Assembly (NCBI GenBank): GCA_902362595.1
Contig: CABIXF010000014.1
Location: 1 to 64,000 of the forward strand
DNA from: Bacteroidaceae bacterium
GTDB lineage: Bacteria > Bacteroidota > Bacteroidia > Bacteroidales > Bacteroidaceae
Length of the DNA: 64,000 nucleotides
Reading direction: 5' to 3'
The translations under genes were made by a program, and so were the position numbers. The notes below the pieces were generated by a model. It searched no databases, was not told the origin of the DNA, and was given only the letters and a program-made list of their open reading frames with translations. This document shows positions 17,888 to 26,080 of the stretch, one piece after another; the stretch's first letter is position 1, and each line of letters starts with the position of its first letter.

Positions 17888-20800
17888 ATGGGATTTAATG
17901 AATTTATAAGCAAGCTGTTCGGCAACAAAGCAACTCGTGACATGAAAGAAATTCAGCCGTGGGTGGAAAAAGTAAAAGCCGTTTACCCGGAGATTTCCAA
18001 GTTGACAAACGACGAACTTCGTGCGAAGACAGAAGAATTGAAAAAATACATCAAGGATTCTGCCGCAGAAGAAAACAAGAAGATAGAGGACTTGAAGGCC
18101 ACTATCGAAGCCACTGACTTGGAAAAGCGTGAAGCGATTTTCTCTCAGATTGATAAGCTGGAGAAGGAAGTGCTGGATAAATATGAAAAGGCATTGAATG
18201 AAATCCTTCCCACTGCGTTTGCTATTGTGAAGGATACAGCTCGCCGTTTGGCCGAAAACGAGGAACTGGAAGTGACCGCAACAGATTTCGACCGTGAACT
18301 GGCGGCTCAGGGACGTGACTTTGTCCGTATTGAAGGCGACAAGGCCATCTGGAAGAATCATTGGAAAGCAGGTGGAAATGAAATGACCTGGAACATGATT
18401 CACTACGATGTGCAGTTGTTTGGTGGAGTCGTTCTGCATCAGGGTAAGATTGCGGAAATGGCTACTGGTGAAGGTAAGACCTTGGTGGCTACTCTTCCGG
18501 TATTCTTGAATGCACTGACAGGAAATGGCGTACATGTGGTTACAGTCAATGATTACCTGGCTAAGCGTGACTCTGAATGGATGGGCCCGTTGTATATGTT
18601 CCATGGACTGAGCGTGGATTGTATCGATAAGCATCAGCCTAACTCTGAAGCACGTCGTCGTGCGTATATGGCAGATATCACTTTCGGTACCAACAACGAG
18701 TTTGGTTTCGATTATCTGCGTGATAACATGGCGATTTCTCCGAAAGACTTGGTGCAGCGTAAACATAATTATGCCATTGTCGATGAGGTCGACTCTGTGT
18801 TGATTGATGATGCCCGTACCCCGTTGATTATTTCAGGTCCGGTACCTAAAGGCGACCAGCAGTTGTTCGAAGTACTTCGTCCGCTGGTAGAACGTCTGGT
18901 GGAAGCTCAGCGTAAACTGGCGACTCAATATCTGGCCGATGCAAAGCGGTTGATTGCTTCCGATAAGAAAGAAGATCAGGAGGCTGGTTTCCTGGCATTG
19001 TTCCGTAGCCATAAGGCATTGCCGAAGAATAAGCCGCTGATTAAGTTCCTGAGTGAACCGGGTATCAAGGCTGGTATGTTGAAGACGGAAGAAATCTACA
19101 TGGAGCAGAACAACAAGCGTATGCCGGAAGCGGTAGAGCCGTTGTATTTCGTCATTGATGAAAAACTGAAGAGTGTAGATTTGACTGATAAGGGTGTAGA
19201 CTTGATTACGGGTAACTCACAAGACCCGACCCTGTTTGTTCTTCCGGACATCGCTGCTCAGCTGTCTGAACTGGAAAATCAGAAAGGTCTTTCTGATGAA
19301 GAACGTCTGGCTAAGAAAGACGAACTGATGACCAATTATGCCATCAAGGCAGAACGCGTGCATACCATCAATCAGTTGTTGAAAGCTTACACTATGTTCG
19401 AAAAGGATACCGATTATGTGGTGATGGACGGACAAGTGAAGATTGTGGACGAACAGACTGGACGTATCATGGAAGGTCGTCGTTGGAGCGACGGTCTGCA
19501 TCAGGCTGTGGAAGCGAAGGAAGGAGTGAAGGTGGAAGCTGCTACTCAGACATTTGCTACCATTACATTGCAGAACTACTTCCGTATGTACCACAAGTTG
19601 TCGGGTATGACCGGTACGGCCGAAACAGAAGCTGGTGAGTTCTGGGATATCTATAAATTGGATGTCGTGGTAATTCCGACAAACCGTCCGATTGCCCGTA
19701 TTGATATGAACGACCGCGTTTATAAAACCAAACGTGAGAAATATAAAGCCGTTATCGAGGAAATCGAGAAGATGGTACAGGCTGGTCGTCCGGTACTGGT
19801 AGGTACGACTTCTGTCGAAATCTCTGAAATGTTGAGTAAGATGCTGACCATGCGTAAGATTCCGCACAACGTATTGAATGCGAAACTGCATCAGAAAGAA
19901 GCGGAAATTGTCGCAAAAGCCGGTCAGAGCTCTACAGTAACCATTGCCACTAACATGGCCGGTCGTGGTACCGATATCAAGTTGAGTCCGGAAGTGAAAG
20001 CTGCGGGTGGTTTGGCCATCATCGGTACGGAACGTCACGAGTCACGTCGTGTAGACCGTCAGTTGCGTGGTCGTGCCGGACGTCAGGGAGACCCGGGATC
20101 TTCTGTATTCTTCGTGTCACTGGAAGACGACCTGATGCGTTTGTTCTCATCCGACCGTATTGCGAAAGTAATGGATAAGCTGGGCTTCAAGGAGGGCGAA
20201 ATGATTGAACACAAGATGATTTCCAACTCTATCGAGCGTGCCCAGAAGAAGGTAGAAGAAAACAACTTCGGTATCCGTAAGCGTTTGCTGGAATACGATG
20301 ACGTGATGAACAAGCAGCGTACGGTAGTATATACCAAACGTCGTCATGCCTTAATGGGAGAACGTATCGGAATGGATATTGTAGACATGATTTGGGATCG
20401 TTGCTGCAATGCGGTACAGCAGCCTACTTATGAGGATGCGCAGATGGAGATTCTGCAGGTACTGGCTATGGAAACTCCGTTTACAGAAGAGGACTTCCGT
20501 TCGAAGAAGAAGGATGACCTGGCAGAACAGACGTTCCAAAATGCCATGGCACTCTTCAAACGTAAAACGGAACGCATGGCTCAGATTGCCAATCCGGTCA
20601 TCAAGCAGGTATATGAGGCACAAGGTCACATGTATGAGAACATCATGATTCCTATCACCGACGGCAAGCGGATGTATAATATCTCTGTAAATCTGAAAGC
20701 TGCTTACGAAAGTGAATCAAAGGAAATCGTGAAAGCTTTTGAAAAAGCGATTCTGCTGCATACGATTGACGATGCATGGAAAGAAAACTTGCGTGAGTTG

Positions 20801-21184
20801 GATGAACTGAAACACTCTGTACAGAATGCTAGCTACGAACAGAAAGATCCGCTGTTGATTTTCAAACTCGAATCTGTTAATCTGTTTGACAACATGGTCA
20901 ATAAGATTAATAACAATACCATCTCTGTATTGATGCGTGGACAGATTCCGGTACAGGAACCGGAACAGGTGCGCGAAGCAGCTCCTGAACCTCAGACTCC
21001 CCGTCAGCAATACCGTGAGGAAAAGCAGGATTTGAACGATCCGGATCAGAGTGAAGCAGCCGGACGTGATACCCGCGAACAGAAACAGGAGCCTTATCGT
21101 GCGGAAAAAACAGTAGGGCGGAATGATCCATGTCCTTGTGGTAGCGGTTTGAAATACAAAAACTGTCACGGGAAAAATGCTTGA
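17888..21184 (+). CDS. secA: Preprotein translocase ATPase SecA
   Basis: Peripheral ATPase that drives export through SecYEG. The start chosen is [14 protein letters not shown], the usual SecA opening; the product is 1098 residues. Visible motifs: Walker [19 protein letters not shown]-type [43 protein letters not shown], and a C-terminal SEC-C zinc-binding motif [14 protein letters not shown] (Cys, Cys, Cys, His). It is about 200 residues longer than the E. coli protein, mainly through an insertion after [12 protein letters not shown] and around residues 310-490, as is usual for Bacteroidetes SecA. The proline/glutamate-rich linker before the zinc tail is typical. Own promoter and terminator. 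Confidence 0.97.
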   Translation: MGFNEFISKLFGNKATRDMKEIQPWVEKVKAVYPEISKLTNDELRAKTEELKKYIKDSAAEENKKIEDLKATIEATDLEKREAIFSQIDKLEKEVLDKYEKALNEILPTAFAIVKDTARRLAENEELEVTATDFDRELAAQGRDFVRIEGDKAIWKNHWKAGGNEMTWNMIHYDVQLFGGVVLHQGKIAEMATGEGKTLVATLPVFLNALTGNGVHVVTVNDYLAKRDSEWMGPLYMFHGLSVDCIDKHQPNSEARRRAYMADITFGTNNEFGFDYLRDNMAISPKDLVQRKHNYAIVDEVDSVLIDDARTPLIISGPVPKGDQQLFEVLRPLVERLVEAQRKLATQYLADAKRLIASDKKEDQEAGFLALFRSHKALPKNKPLIKFLSEPGIKAGMLKTEEIYMEQNNKRMPEAVEPLYFVIDEKLKSVDLTDKGVDLITGNSQDPTLFVLPDIAAQLSELENQKGLSDEERLAKKDELMTNYAIKAERVHTINQLLKAYTMFEKDTDYVVMDGQVKIVDEQTGRIMEGRRWSDGLHQAVEAKEGVKVEAATQTFATITLQNYFRMYHKLSGMTGTAETEAGEFWDIYKLDVVVIPTNRPIARIDMNDRVYKTKREKYKAVIEEIEKMVQAGRPVLVGTTSVEISEMLSKMLTMRKIPHNVLNAKLHQKEAEIVAKAGQSSTVTIATNMAGRGTDIKLSPEVKAAGGLAIIGTERHESRRVDRQLRGRAGRQGDPGSSVFFVSLEDDLMRLFSSDRIAKVMDKLGFKEGEMIEHKMISNSIERAQKKVEENNFGIRKRLLEYDDVMNKQRTVVYTKRRHALMGERIGMDIVDMIWDRCCNAVQQPTYEDAQMEILQVLAMETPFTEEDFRSKKKDDLAEQTFQNAMALFKRKTERMAQIANPVIKQVYEAQGHMYENIMIPITDGKRMYNISVNLKAAYESESKEIVKAFEKAILLHTIDDAWKENLRELDELKHSVQNASYEQKDPLLIFKLESVNLFDNMVNKINNNTISVLMRGQIPVQEPEQVREAAPEPQTPRQQYREEKQDLNDPDQSEAAGRDTREQKQEPYRAEKTVGRNDPCPCGSGLKYKNCHGKNA

Positions 21185-21210
21185 TTGAGTATTGAATTCC
21201 ATTAATACGC

Positions 21211-21287
21211 ACGGGTTCTGTCGTTTTTACAGATTTTATTCATTAATTTAGAATAATCTGTAGGCACGATGGAACCCGTGTCTTTTT
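21211..21287 (+). terminator. secA terminator with interrupted nested stem
   Basis: The outer stem ACGGGTTC (21211-21218) / GAACCCGT (21272-21279) encloses TCGT/ACGA and TACAGATT/AATCTGTA segments and is followed by GTCTTTTTT. Confidence 0.8.
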
Positions 21288-21294
21288 TATTTAT

Positions 21295-21302
21295 TACTTT
21301 TG
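21295..21302 (+). promoter_or_regulatory. -7 box TACTTTTG for the following lipoprotein gene
   Basis: Perfect TAnnTTTG 27 bp upstream of the start at 21330. Confidence 0.55.
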
Positions 21303-21329
21303 TTTTCAAACCAAAAACGTTGCAGATTT

Positions 21330-22316
21330 ATGAAAAAATATAGATGGATTGGAATGTTGCTGGTAGCAGCTGTGATGGTTTCATGCGGAGGGGTGCAGCC
21401 TTTTGCTTTCGATCAACTTTATCCGGCAGAGGCTACTTTTCCTGAACAAGTGCGTACGGTAGCGGTGGTGAATCATGCTCCATCTATCCCTTCTCCGAAG
21501 AAGACTTTGCTTACCTTGGGTCGGATTGACGGAGATGGGAAGGTACTGGCGGAGGGCCTGGCCGGAGGTTTGGCCGACAGTCGCTATTTCAATCAGGTAA
21601 TTATTTCCGATTCAGTGCTTGCACAGGAACAGAGTGGAGGAGAGTTGCTTCCCAGGTCTGTGGTCGACAGTCTGAGTCAGGTTCTGGGAGCTGATATGAT
21701 TGTCTCAATCGACCGCATTCAGTTGTTGACCGAAAAAAAAGAAATTTATTATCCGGGGTTTGTCCCTATGACTGCACTCAGTTTGAAGATTCGTCCGGTG
21801 GTACGTGCTTATATTCCGTCTCGCTTGATGCCTGTGGTGACGTTGAATAAAGTCGACAGTTTGTTGTGGGATTTGAGCCCTTTGTTGTCAGACTACGACG
21901 TGGTGAACGATGCTTCCACTCATGCAGCTTATACACTGGTCAACCAGTTGGTACCCCATTGGAAGAATGTGGAGCGTATTTATTTTGACGGTGGCAATCC
22001 GGATATGCGTGATGCGGCGGTTTCTTTGCGGGAAGGAGACTGGGAAGAGGCCGGTCGTATCTGGAAGAATCTGTATGATTCGGTCAAGAAAGGAAAATTG
22101 AAATCACGTGCGGCCTTCAATATGGCCTTGGCATGTGAGGTGCAGGGACAGATGCAAGAAGCGGTTTCCTGGATAGAGAAAGCCCAAAAAAGTGCTTCTC
22201 CGGGTTCGTCTGAAGAACGTGCGGCGGTATTTTACTCCACTGTTTTGAAGGACCGGGCTAAGGATTGTCAGCTTCTGAACCTGCAAATGGGGCGTTTTAG
22301 CTACAAATTCAATTAA
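21330..22316 (+). CDS. Lipoprotein of the DUF6340 type with TPR-like tail
   Basis: Start set at ATG 21330, which gives a clean lipoprotein signal MKKYRWIGMLLVAAVMVSCGG; an ATG 30 bp upstream would place ten polar residues before it. The 328-residue protein has an N-terminal domain with QPFAFDQLYPAEATFPEQVRTVAVVNHAP, a pattern I associate with the Bacteroides-specific DUF6340 family, and ends with TPR-like helices (SRAAFNMALACEVQGQMQEAVSWIEKAQKSASPG). Probably anchored to the inner or outer membrane facing the periplasm. Function unknown. Confidence 0.72.
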   Translation: MKKYRWIGMLLVAAVMVSCGGVQPFAFDQLYPAEATFPEQVRTVAVVNHAPSIPSPKKTLLTLGRIDGDGKVLAEGLAGGLADSRYFNQVIISDSVLAQEQSGGELLPRSVVDSLSQVLGADMIVSIDRIQLLTEKKEIYYPGFVPMTALSLKIRPVVRAYIPSRLMPVVTLNKVDSLLWDLSPLLSDYDVVNDASTHAAYTLVNQLVPHWKNVERIYFDGGNPDMRDAAVSLREGDWEEAGRIWKNLYDSVKKGKLKSRAAFNMALACEVQGQMQEAVSWIEKAQKSASPGSSEERAAVFYSTVLKDRAKDCQLLNLQMGRFSYKFN

Positions 22317-22344
22317 TATTTTCTTGTTCGATTTATTTTTTTTG

Positions 22345-22352
22345 TACATTTG
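22345..22352 (+). promoter_or_regulatory. -7 box TACATTTG
   Basis: Perfect TAnnTTTG 24 bp upstream of the acidic protein start; CTTG at 22323-22326 could be a weak -33 element (18-nt gap). Confidence 0.55.
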
Positions 22353-22375
22353 AGTACAGATAAAAGATATAGCCT

Positions 22376-22825
22376 ATGGAAATGAGTGAACAATCACGTG
22401 TTGCAATAACTTCTGCTCTGAAAGAAGCTCTTTGCCGATATGTATCGGGAGGAGAGGAGTCTGTCGTTACAGACATTCATCTGCAACCGAATTCGGAAAG
22501 TGGAGAGCTGGTGATTTACGACGATGACGACAAGGTGCTTGCACGTACAATCATCAATGAATGGGTGGAGTATGATAGTGATGACTTCTATGCTGTAGTC
22601 GAACCGATTCTCCGTGCCGAACTGGAAGCCTTGAAGGCAACAGGTCTTCTGGAAAAGCTAAGTCTGATGAAGCCTTATTCATTTGTATTGGTGGATGAGG
22701 AAAAGGAAACGGTGGCCGAGCTGCTGCTGGTGGACGATGAAGAAACCTTGTTGCTGAATGATGAATTGCTGAAAGGACTGGACGAAGAACTGGATGCATT
22801 CTTGAAAGACTTGCTGGAACGTTAA
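22376..22825 (+). CDS. Small acidic cytoplasmic protein, unknown
   Basis: 149 residues, strongly acidic, with no signal peptide or membrane segment. The layout is an N-terminal helix (EQSRVAITSALKEALCRYV), a beta-hairpin region with ELVIYDDDDKVLARTIINEW, and a long acidic helix-rich tail. A second ATG two codons later is equally possible as start. No domain recognised. It is 10 bp ahead of an MBL-fold hydrolase and very likely co-transcribed, so it may assist or regulate that enzyme; this is inference from spacing only. Confidence 0.7.
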   Translation: MEMSEQSRVAITSALKEALCRYVSGGEESVVTDIHLQPNSESGELVIYDDDDKVLARTIINEWVEYDSDDFYAVVEPILRAELEALKATGLLEKLSLMKPYSFVLVDEEKETVAELLLVDDEETLLLNDELLKGLDEELDAFLKDLLER

Positions 22826-22835
22826 TCGTGGAATA

Positions 22836-23834
22836 ATGGGAGAACGGATTACATTTCGTCGCAACGAAGGTTTGCGGAGCATACATCCTCATTGGAGAGG
22901 GAATCCAACTGTGAACGGAAAATTCTTTAACCGCCAGCATCGTTGGAAGCCCGGTGTAGGGAGTGTGCTGAAATGGCGTTTTTCTCCCAATCCTCAGCGG
23001 AAGGAAAAGCGGACCATCAAGTGGAATCCGAAAGTACATTATCTCACTTCTTTGGAAAGAGTGGTGGGTAACTCCTTAATCTGGCTGGGGCATAATTCTT
23101 TTTTTTTGCAACTGGGCGGCAAGCGTCTGATGATTGATCCCGTATACGGGAGTATTCCGTTTGTCAAACGGCGCAGTCAGTTTCCGGCCGATCCTTCTAT
23201 CTTTCGGGACATTGATTACCTGCTGATTAGCCATGACCATTTTGACCACTTGGACAAGCCTAGCGTAGCCCGTCTGGTGGCTGATAATCCTCGTCTGAAG
23301 TTGTTTTGTGGACTGAATACCGGGGCCCTGATTAAAGGCTGGTTCCCTTCTCTTGAAGTGATTGAGGCAGCCTGGTATGAACAATATGTCGACGGAGATC
23401 TCCGTCTCACTTTTCTTCCCGCTCAGCATTGGAGCAAACGTGGAGTGAGCGACGGAGGGGAGCGTTTGTGGGGATCGTTCATGATTCAGGGAGGTGGCAT
23501 TACCATCTACAACAGTGGAGATACCGGCTATGCACATCATTTTAAAGAAATTGCAGGTTTCTTTCCTCATATAGACTATTGTATGATTGGAATAGGGGCC
23601 TATAAGCCGCGCTGGTTCATGAAGCCCAATCATATCTCTCCGTATGATGCCCTGACTGCTTCGGCCGATTTGGGTGCACGGGTGACCATCCCCATGCACT
23701 ATGGTACGTTCGACCTTTCGGACGAACCGTTGTTCGACCCGCCTCATGTGTTTGCCGCAGAAGCCAAGAAACGCGGCATGGCAGTCATCCTTCCTGAATT
23801 GGGAGAGATTGTGAAGTTACAGCCTCTTCGTTGA
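22836..23834 (+). CDS. MBL-fold metal-dependent hydrolase (UlaG/NAPE-PLD-like)
   Basis: The 332-residue protein carries the metallo-beta-lactamase motif LISHDHFDHLD (HxHxDH) after a GHNSFFLQLGGKRLMIDPVYGSIPF opening that is typical of the UlaG/NAPE-PLD-like branch, then PAQHWSKRG (third His), IYNSGDTGY (Asp) and IPMHYGTF (final His). All metal ligands are present. There is no signal peptide, so it is probably cytoplasmic. In this branch substrates include phosphodiesters and lactones; the actual substrate here is not known. The N-terminal 70 residues are basic and rich in Arg/Pro/Asn, which is less usual. Confidence 0.85.
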   Translation: MGERITFRRNEGLRSIHPHWRGNPTVNGKFFNRQHRWKPGVGSVLKWRFSPNPQRKEKRTIKWNPKVHYLTSLERVVGNSLIWLGHNSFFLQLGGKRLMIDPVYGSIPFVKRRSQFPADPSIFRDIDYLLISHDHFDHLDKPSVARLVADNPRLKLFCGLNTGALIKGWFPSLEVIEAAWYEQYVDGDLRLTFLPAQHWSKRGVSDGGERLWGSFMIQGGGITIYNSGDTGYAHHFKEIAGFFPHIDYCMIGIGAYKPRWFMKPNHISPYDALTASADLGARVTIPMHYGTFDLSDEPLFDPPHVFAAEAKKRGMAVILPELGEIVKLQPLR

Positions 23835-23857
23835 AGAGCGTATACAAAGACATAAAA

Positions 23858-23911
23858 AAAGTCCGGAAACCAACTTTTCTGAACAGGTCAGAAAACTGAT
23901 TTCCGGACTTT
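23858..23911. terminator. Bidirectional terminator with AAAGTCCGGAAA stem
   Basis: Stem AAAGTCCGGAAA (23858-23869) / TTTCCGGACTTT (23900-23911) with an inner TTTTCTGA/TCAGAAAA hairpin. It can end both the MBL gene (plus) and the small gene at 23968-24063 (minus). Confidence 0.85.
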
Positions 23912-23967
23912 CTATATGAGTCTGTTTGTTTCAAATCAATAATAATCCGCCGGTCATCGGCAGCGGG

Positions 23968-24063
23968 TTACTTCGTGTGAGTGTTTTCACTCAACATGAC
24001 GTACCCCCAGATCATCGGATCTGCATTTGCAATTTTGTTTAGAATCTTTGTTACCTTTTTCAT
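23968..24063 (-). CDS. 31-residue peptide ORF within a small transcript
   Basis: ATG at 24063 opens a 31-codon frame (starts MKKVTKILNKIANADP, ends MLSENTHTK, stop TAA at 23968) with GGGTAA-type purines 8 nt upstream. The peptide is a basic amphipathic helix followed by a short polar tail. A perfect -7 box (TACCTTTG) lies 180 bp upstream and a bidirectional terminator lies 57 bp downstream, so a complete small transcription unit of roughly 330-380 nt is present. It may act as a peptide, or the leader may be a regulatory RNA. I do not recognise the family. Coding status is uncertain because no comparison was possible. Confidence 0.45.
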   Translation of the reverse strand: MKKVTKILNKIANADPMIWGYVMLSENTHTK

Positions 24064-24243
24064 AACTATTACCCTTTCATTTGCTTTTTGGTTAGTACCT
24101 ATATAATAATTCTAGTTTAGTTTTTCCGGGTGCTCTTCACAGAGGACCTTTCGAAGCTTTGTCTTTTGTTTTTGTTATCCTTAATCTTTTTATCCTTTCC
24201 TTCCGGTACCCTTTCGGGTTCCTTCGTTCGTTTTATTACACTG
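24064..24243 (-). ncRNA. Long leader of the small peptide gene, possible regulatory RNA
   Basis: The 180 bp between the -7 box and the peptide start contain no other ORF but have a hairpin (GGTCCTCT-GTGA-AGAGCACC, one mismatch, around 24130-24155) and a purine-rich tract. The length is much more than a normal leader in this window. Confidence 0.35.
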
Positions 24244-24251
24244 CAAAGGTA
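24244..24251 (-). promoter_or_regulatory. -7 box TACCTTTG of the small gene
   Basis: Plus-strand CAAAGGTA, a perfect TAnnTTTG on the minus strand. No TTTG -33 box, so an activator may be needed. Confidence 0.55.
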
Positions 24252-24310
24252 ATGCCTTTTTTTTGAAAAACATGTTTTAAAGCATATAATTTTATTTTCC
24301 TCTTGTTTTA

Positions 24311-24324
24311 TTGATGTAAATCAA
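24311..24324. promoter_or_regulatory. FNR/CRP-type palindrome TTGAT-N4-ATCAA
   Basis: TTGATGTAAATCAA is an exact match to the consensus site bound by FNR-type regulators. It is centred about 80 bp upstream of the predicted start site of the minus-strand small gene and about 280 bp upstream of the ECF sigma start. Confidence 0.5.
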
Positions 24325-24340
24325 CCTAGGTAGTTGGTGC

Positions 24341-24380
24341 TGACAAATTGTCACTTTTGCCTGTCAGTATGGACTGACAG
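24341..24380. repeat. Two further palindromes upstream of the ECF sigma gene
   Basis: TGACA-N3-TGTCA at 24341-24353 and CTGTCAGT-ATGG-ACTGACAG (perfect 8-bp arms) at 24361-24380. A looser CAAC-N7-GTTG lies at 24322-24336. Likely operators; the last could also be an RNA hairpin. The rest of 24381-24596 shows only a degenerate -7 box (TACCTTTT, 24557-24564). Confidence 0.5.
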
Positions 24381-24596
24381 AATTGCGTTTTTAGCCTAAG
24401 AGCACAATGAAAATGGCAGTTTGACGGGAGTATAGACTTCTTGGAGGGGTTTATTCCGTTGCTTCTGCCTTTTCATCTCTTGTCAGTTCTCAATTTATCT
24501 TGGGAAAATGATAGGATTTTGTCTTTCTTCTGTTACAAAAGATATAGTTTTACGTTTACCTTTTTGAAAACAACTTGTACGACCGATTTAAGAAGC

Positions 24597-25103
24597 ATGA
24601 GCAAAGAGACACTGACATCGACCTTCACTGATTTGAGAAAGAATTTTCTCAGATTGGCAATGCGTTTTCTTCCCAATAGAGAGGATGCCGATGACGCATT
24701 GCAGGAGGCTTTCTTCCGCTTGTGGAAACATGCAGACCGGATTGACTCGCGCGAAGAGGCAGAAGCTCTTACGGTTGCTACGGTGAAGAACCTGTGCATT
24801 GACGTCCTGCGTAAAAAGGAGCATCTGCCTACGGTGGAACTGGACGAACGCCGGGACGAATCTGTGACTGATTCGGCTGACGAGATTCTGGAGAAAGAAG
24901 AACGTTTCCGTGCGGTGGAACGTATCATTGCACAGAGGTTGACACCGCTTCAGCAACAGATTTTGCGGATGAAAGAGTATGAAGGGAGAAAATACAATGA
25001 AATAGCCGATATACTGGGTATGCAAGAACCGGCAGTACGTATGCAACTGTCGAGGGCGAGAAAGGAAATCAGAGAATGTTATTTAAAACAGATGGAACGA
25101 TGA
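24597..25103 (+). CDS. ECF-type RNA polymerase sigma factor
   Basis: Start set at ATG 24597 (MSKETLTSTFTDLRKNFL); an ATG at 24441 would add 52 unlike residues. The 168-residue protein has sigma region 2 (LRLAMRFLPNREDADDALQEAFFRLWKHAD) and region 4 (LTPLQQQILRMKEYEGRKYNEIADILGMQEPAVRMQLSRARKEI) and no region 3, as in sigma-70 ECF members. Its stop overlaps the next start (ATGA), so it is translationally coupled to a single-pass membrane protein that probably restrains it. The region upstream holds four palindromes. Targets are unknown; the operon also encodes two exported proteins. Confidence 0.9.
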   Translation: MSKETLTSTFTDLRKNFLRLAMRFLPNREDADDALQEAFFRLWKHADRIDSREEAEALTVATVKNLCIDVLRKKEHLPTVELDERRDESVTDSADEILEKEERFRAVERIIAQRLTPLQQQILRMKEYEGRKYNEIADILGMQEPAVRMQLSRARKEIRECYLKQMER

Positions 25104-25570
25104 AAAAATACGAACGTACTATCCCACAATGGAAAGAACTGGCCAGACGTTATTTCGAGGCTGAAACAACAGAGGCCGAGGAGGAAGCGCTGGCACGCTT
25201 TCTGGCTACTCCTGCCGCGCAAGTCAAGGAATTCGATGAACTTCGTGCCGTGATGGGGTATGCCGCTACCGGACGTGCCCTATATGGCAGGCGGCGCACA
25301 CGAGGCATGCGGTTGCGGTATTATGCGGCGGCAGCAGTGGCAGGTCTCATCGTACTGACCACTGCCTGGCAGTTGACGGAAAGTGCAGATGTATGTGTGG
25401 CTTACATCAACGGACAGCGCTGTACCGACAAGGAAGTGGTGCTTTCCGAAGCCCTGAAGTCGATAGAAAAGGTGAGTCACCGCTCTTCCGAAGAAACAGT
25501 TCAGAGTCAGTTGTCGGATATATTCCAGACGCTGGAAGAGGGAGAAACGGAATCGGTTGACAAGGAATGA
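25100..25570 (+). CDS. Single-pass membrane protein, probable anti-sigma factor
   Basis: 156 residues starting MKKYERTIPQWKELARRYF; an upstream in-frame ATG at 25076 lies inside the sigma gene. The N-terminal 65 residues are helical and acidic, with the pattern RRYFEAETTEAEEEALARFLA, similar to the short zinc-free N-terminal helix bundles of Bacteroidetes anti-sigma proteins. One membrane segment follows (YYAAAAVAGLIVLTTAWQL, about residues 75-93) and a periplasmic tail of about 60 residues. No FecR domain. Position after an ECF sigma with ATGA overlaps on both sides supports an anti-sigma role, but this is inference. Confidence 0.65.
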   Translation: MKKYERTIPQWKELARRYFEAETTEAEEEALARFLATPAAQVKEFDELRAVMGYAATGRALYGRRRTRGMRLRYYAAAAVAGLIVLTTAWQLTESADVCVAYINGQRCTDKEVVLSEALKSIEKVSHRSSEETVQSQLSDIFQTLEEGETESVDKE

Positions 25571-25593
25571 ATAGAATAATAGGAGAAGACGAT

Positions 25594-26043
25594 ATGATAA
25601 GACGAAGGATTATACTATGGATGTGCCTGCTGGCTGTGCTGCCCGTGTGTGCACAGAAAGGAATGCATGTGGAAGACTTGTTTGGGAGTCGCTTCAAGCA
25701 CGATAAACAGGCCGTGGAGGTCCTTATCAAAGGAAGGGAATTGAAAAAATATCATCTTACACTTTTCCGCAGCCTGACGATAACCGATGAACCGGTTGTG
25801 TCGGAAGAGATAGAGGCATTGGTAGGCTTGGATGCCCAAACCGCAGTCGACAAGGAAGTGGGTAAGGTCGGGAAGAGGCTGTACTACGGTTTCTACTGCT
25901 TTCCGGCACAGGACGATAACTACCGCTATCTGTTTTATCGGAATGCTGCGGTAGCTCCTGGCAGCAGCAAGAAGATGGAGGTGACCGTGGTGTATATGGA
26001 AGGAAAAATCACGCTGGAAGAGTTGAAACGGATGTTTAAATAA
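25594..26043 (+). CDS. Small exported protein of the ECF operon (DUF6108-like)
   Basis: ATG at 25594 is preferred because GGAGA lies 9 nt upstream and the product then begins with a normal signal peptide (MIRRRIILWMCLLAVLPVCAQ); an ATG at 25567 overlapping the preceding stop would prepend nine residues with acidic ones. The mature part of about 130 residues has FKHDKQAVEVLIKGRELKKYHLTLFRSL and a C-terminal helix ITLEELKRMFK. It resembles what I know as DUF6108, a Bacteroides family without known function. Periplasmic; coupled to the sigma/anti-sigma pair. Confidence 0.65.
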   Translation: MIRRRIILWMCLLAVLPVCAQKGMHVEDLFGSRFKHDKQAVEVLIKGRELKKYHLTLFRSLTITDEPVVSEEIEALVGLDAQTAVDKEVGKVGKRLYYGFYCFPAQDDNYRYLFYRNAAVAPGSSKKMEVTVVYMEGKITLEELKRMFK

Positions 26044-26080
26044 AGAAAAACAAACAAAATACGATAAGAAACATGAAAAA

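Noticed and set aside
24441..24596. Upstream in-frame start of the ECF sigma factor
   Set aside because: The added 52 residues do not resemble sigma region 1 or 2 and include the degenerate promoter region.
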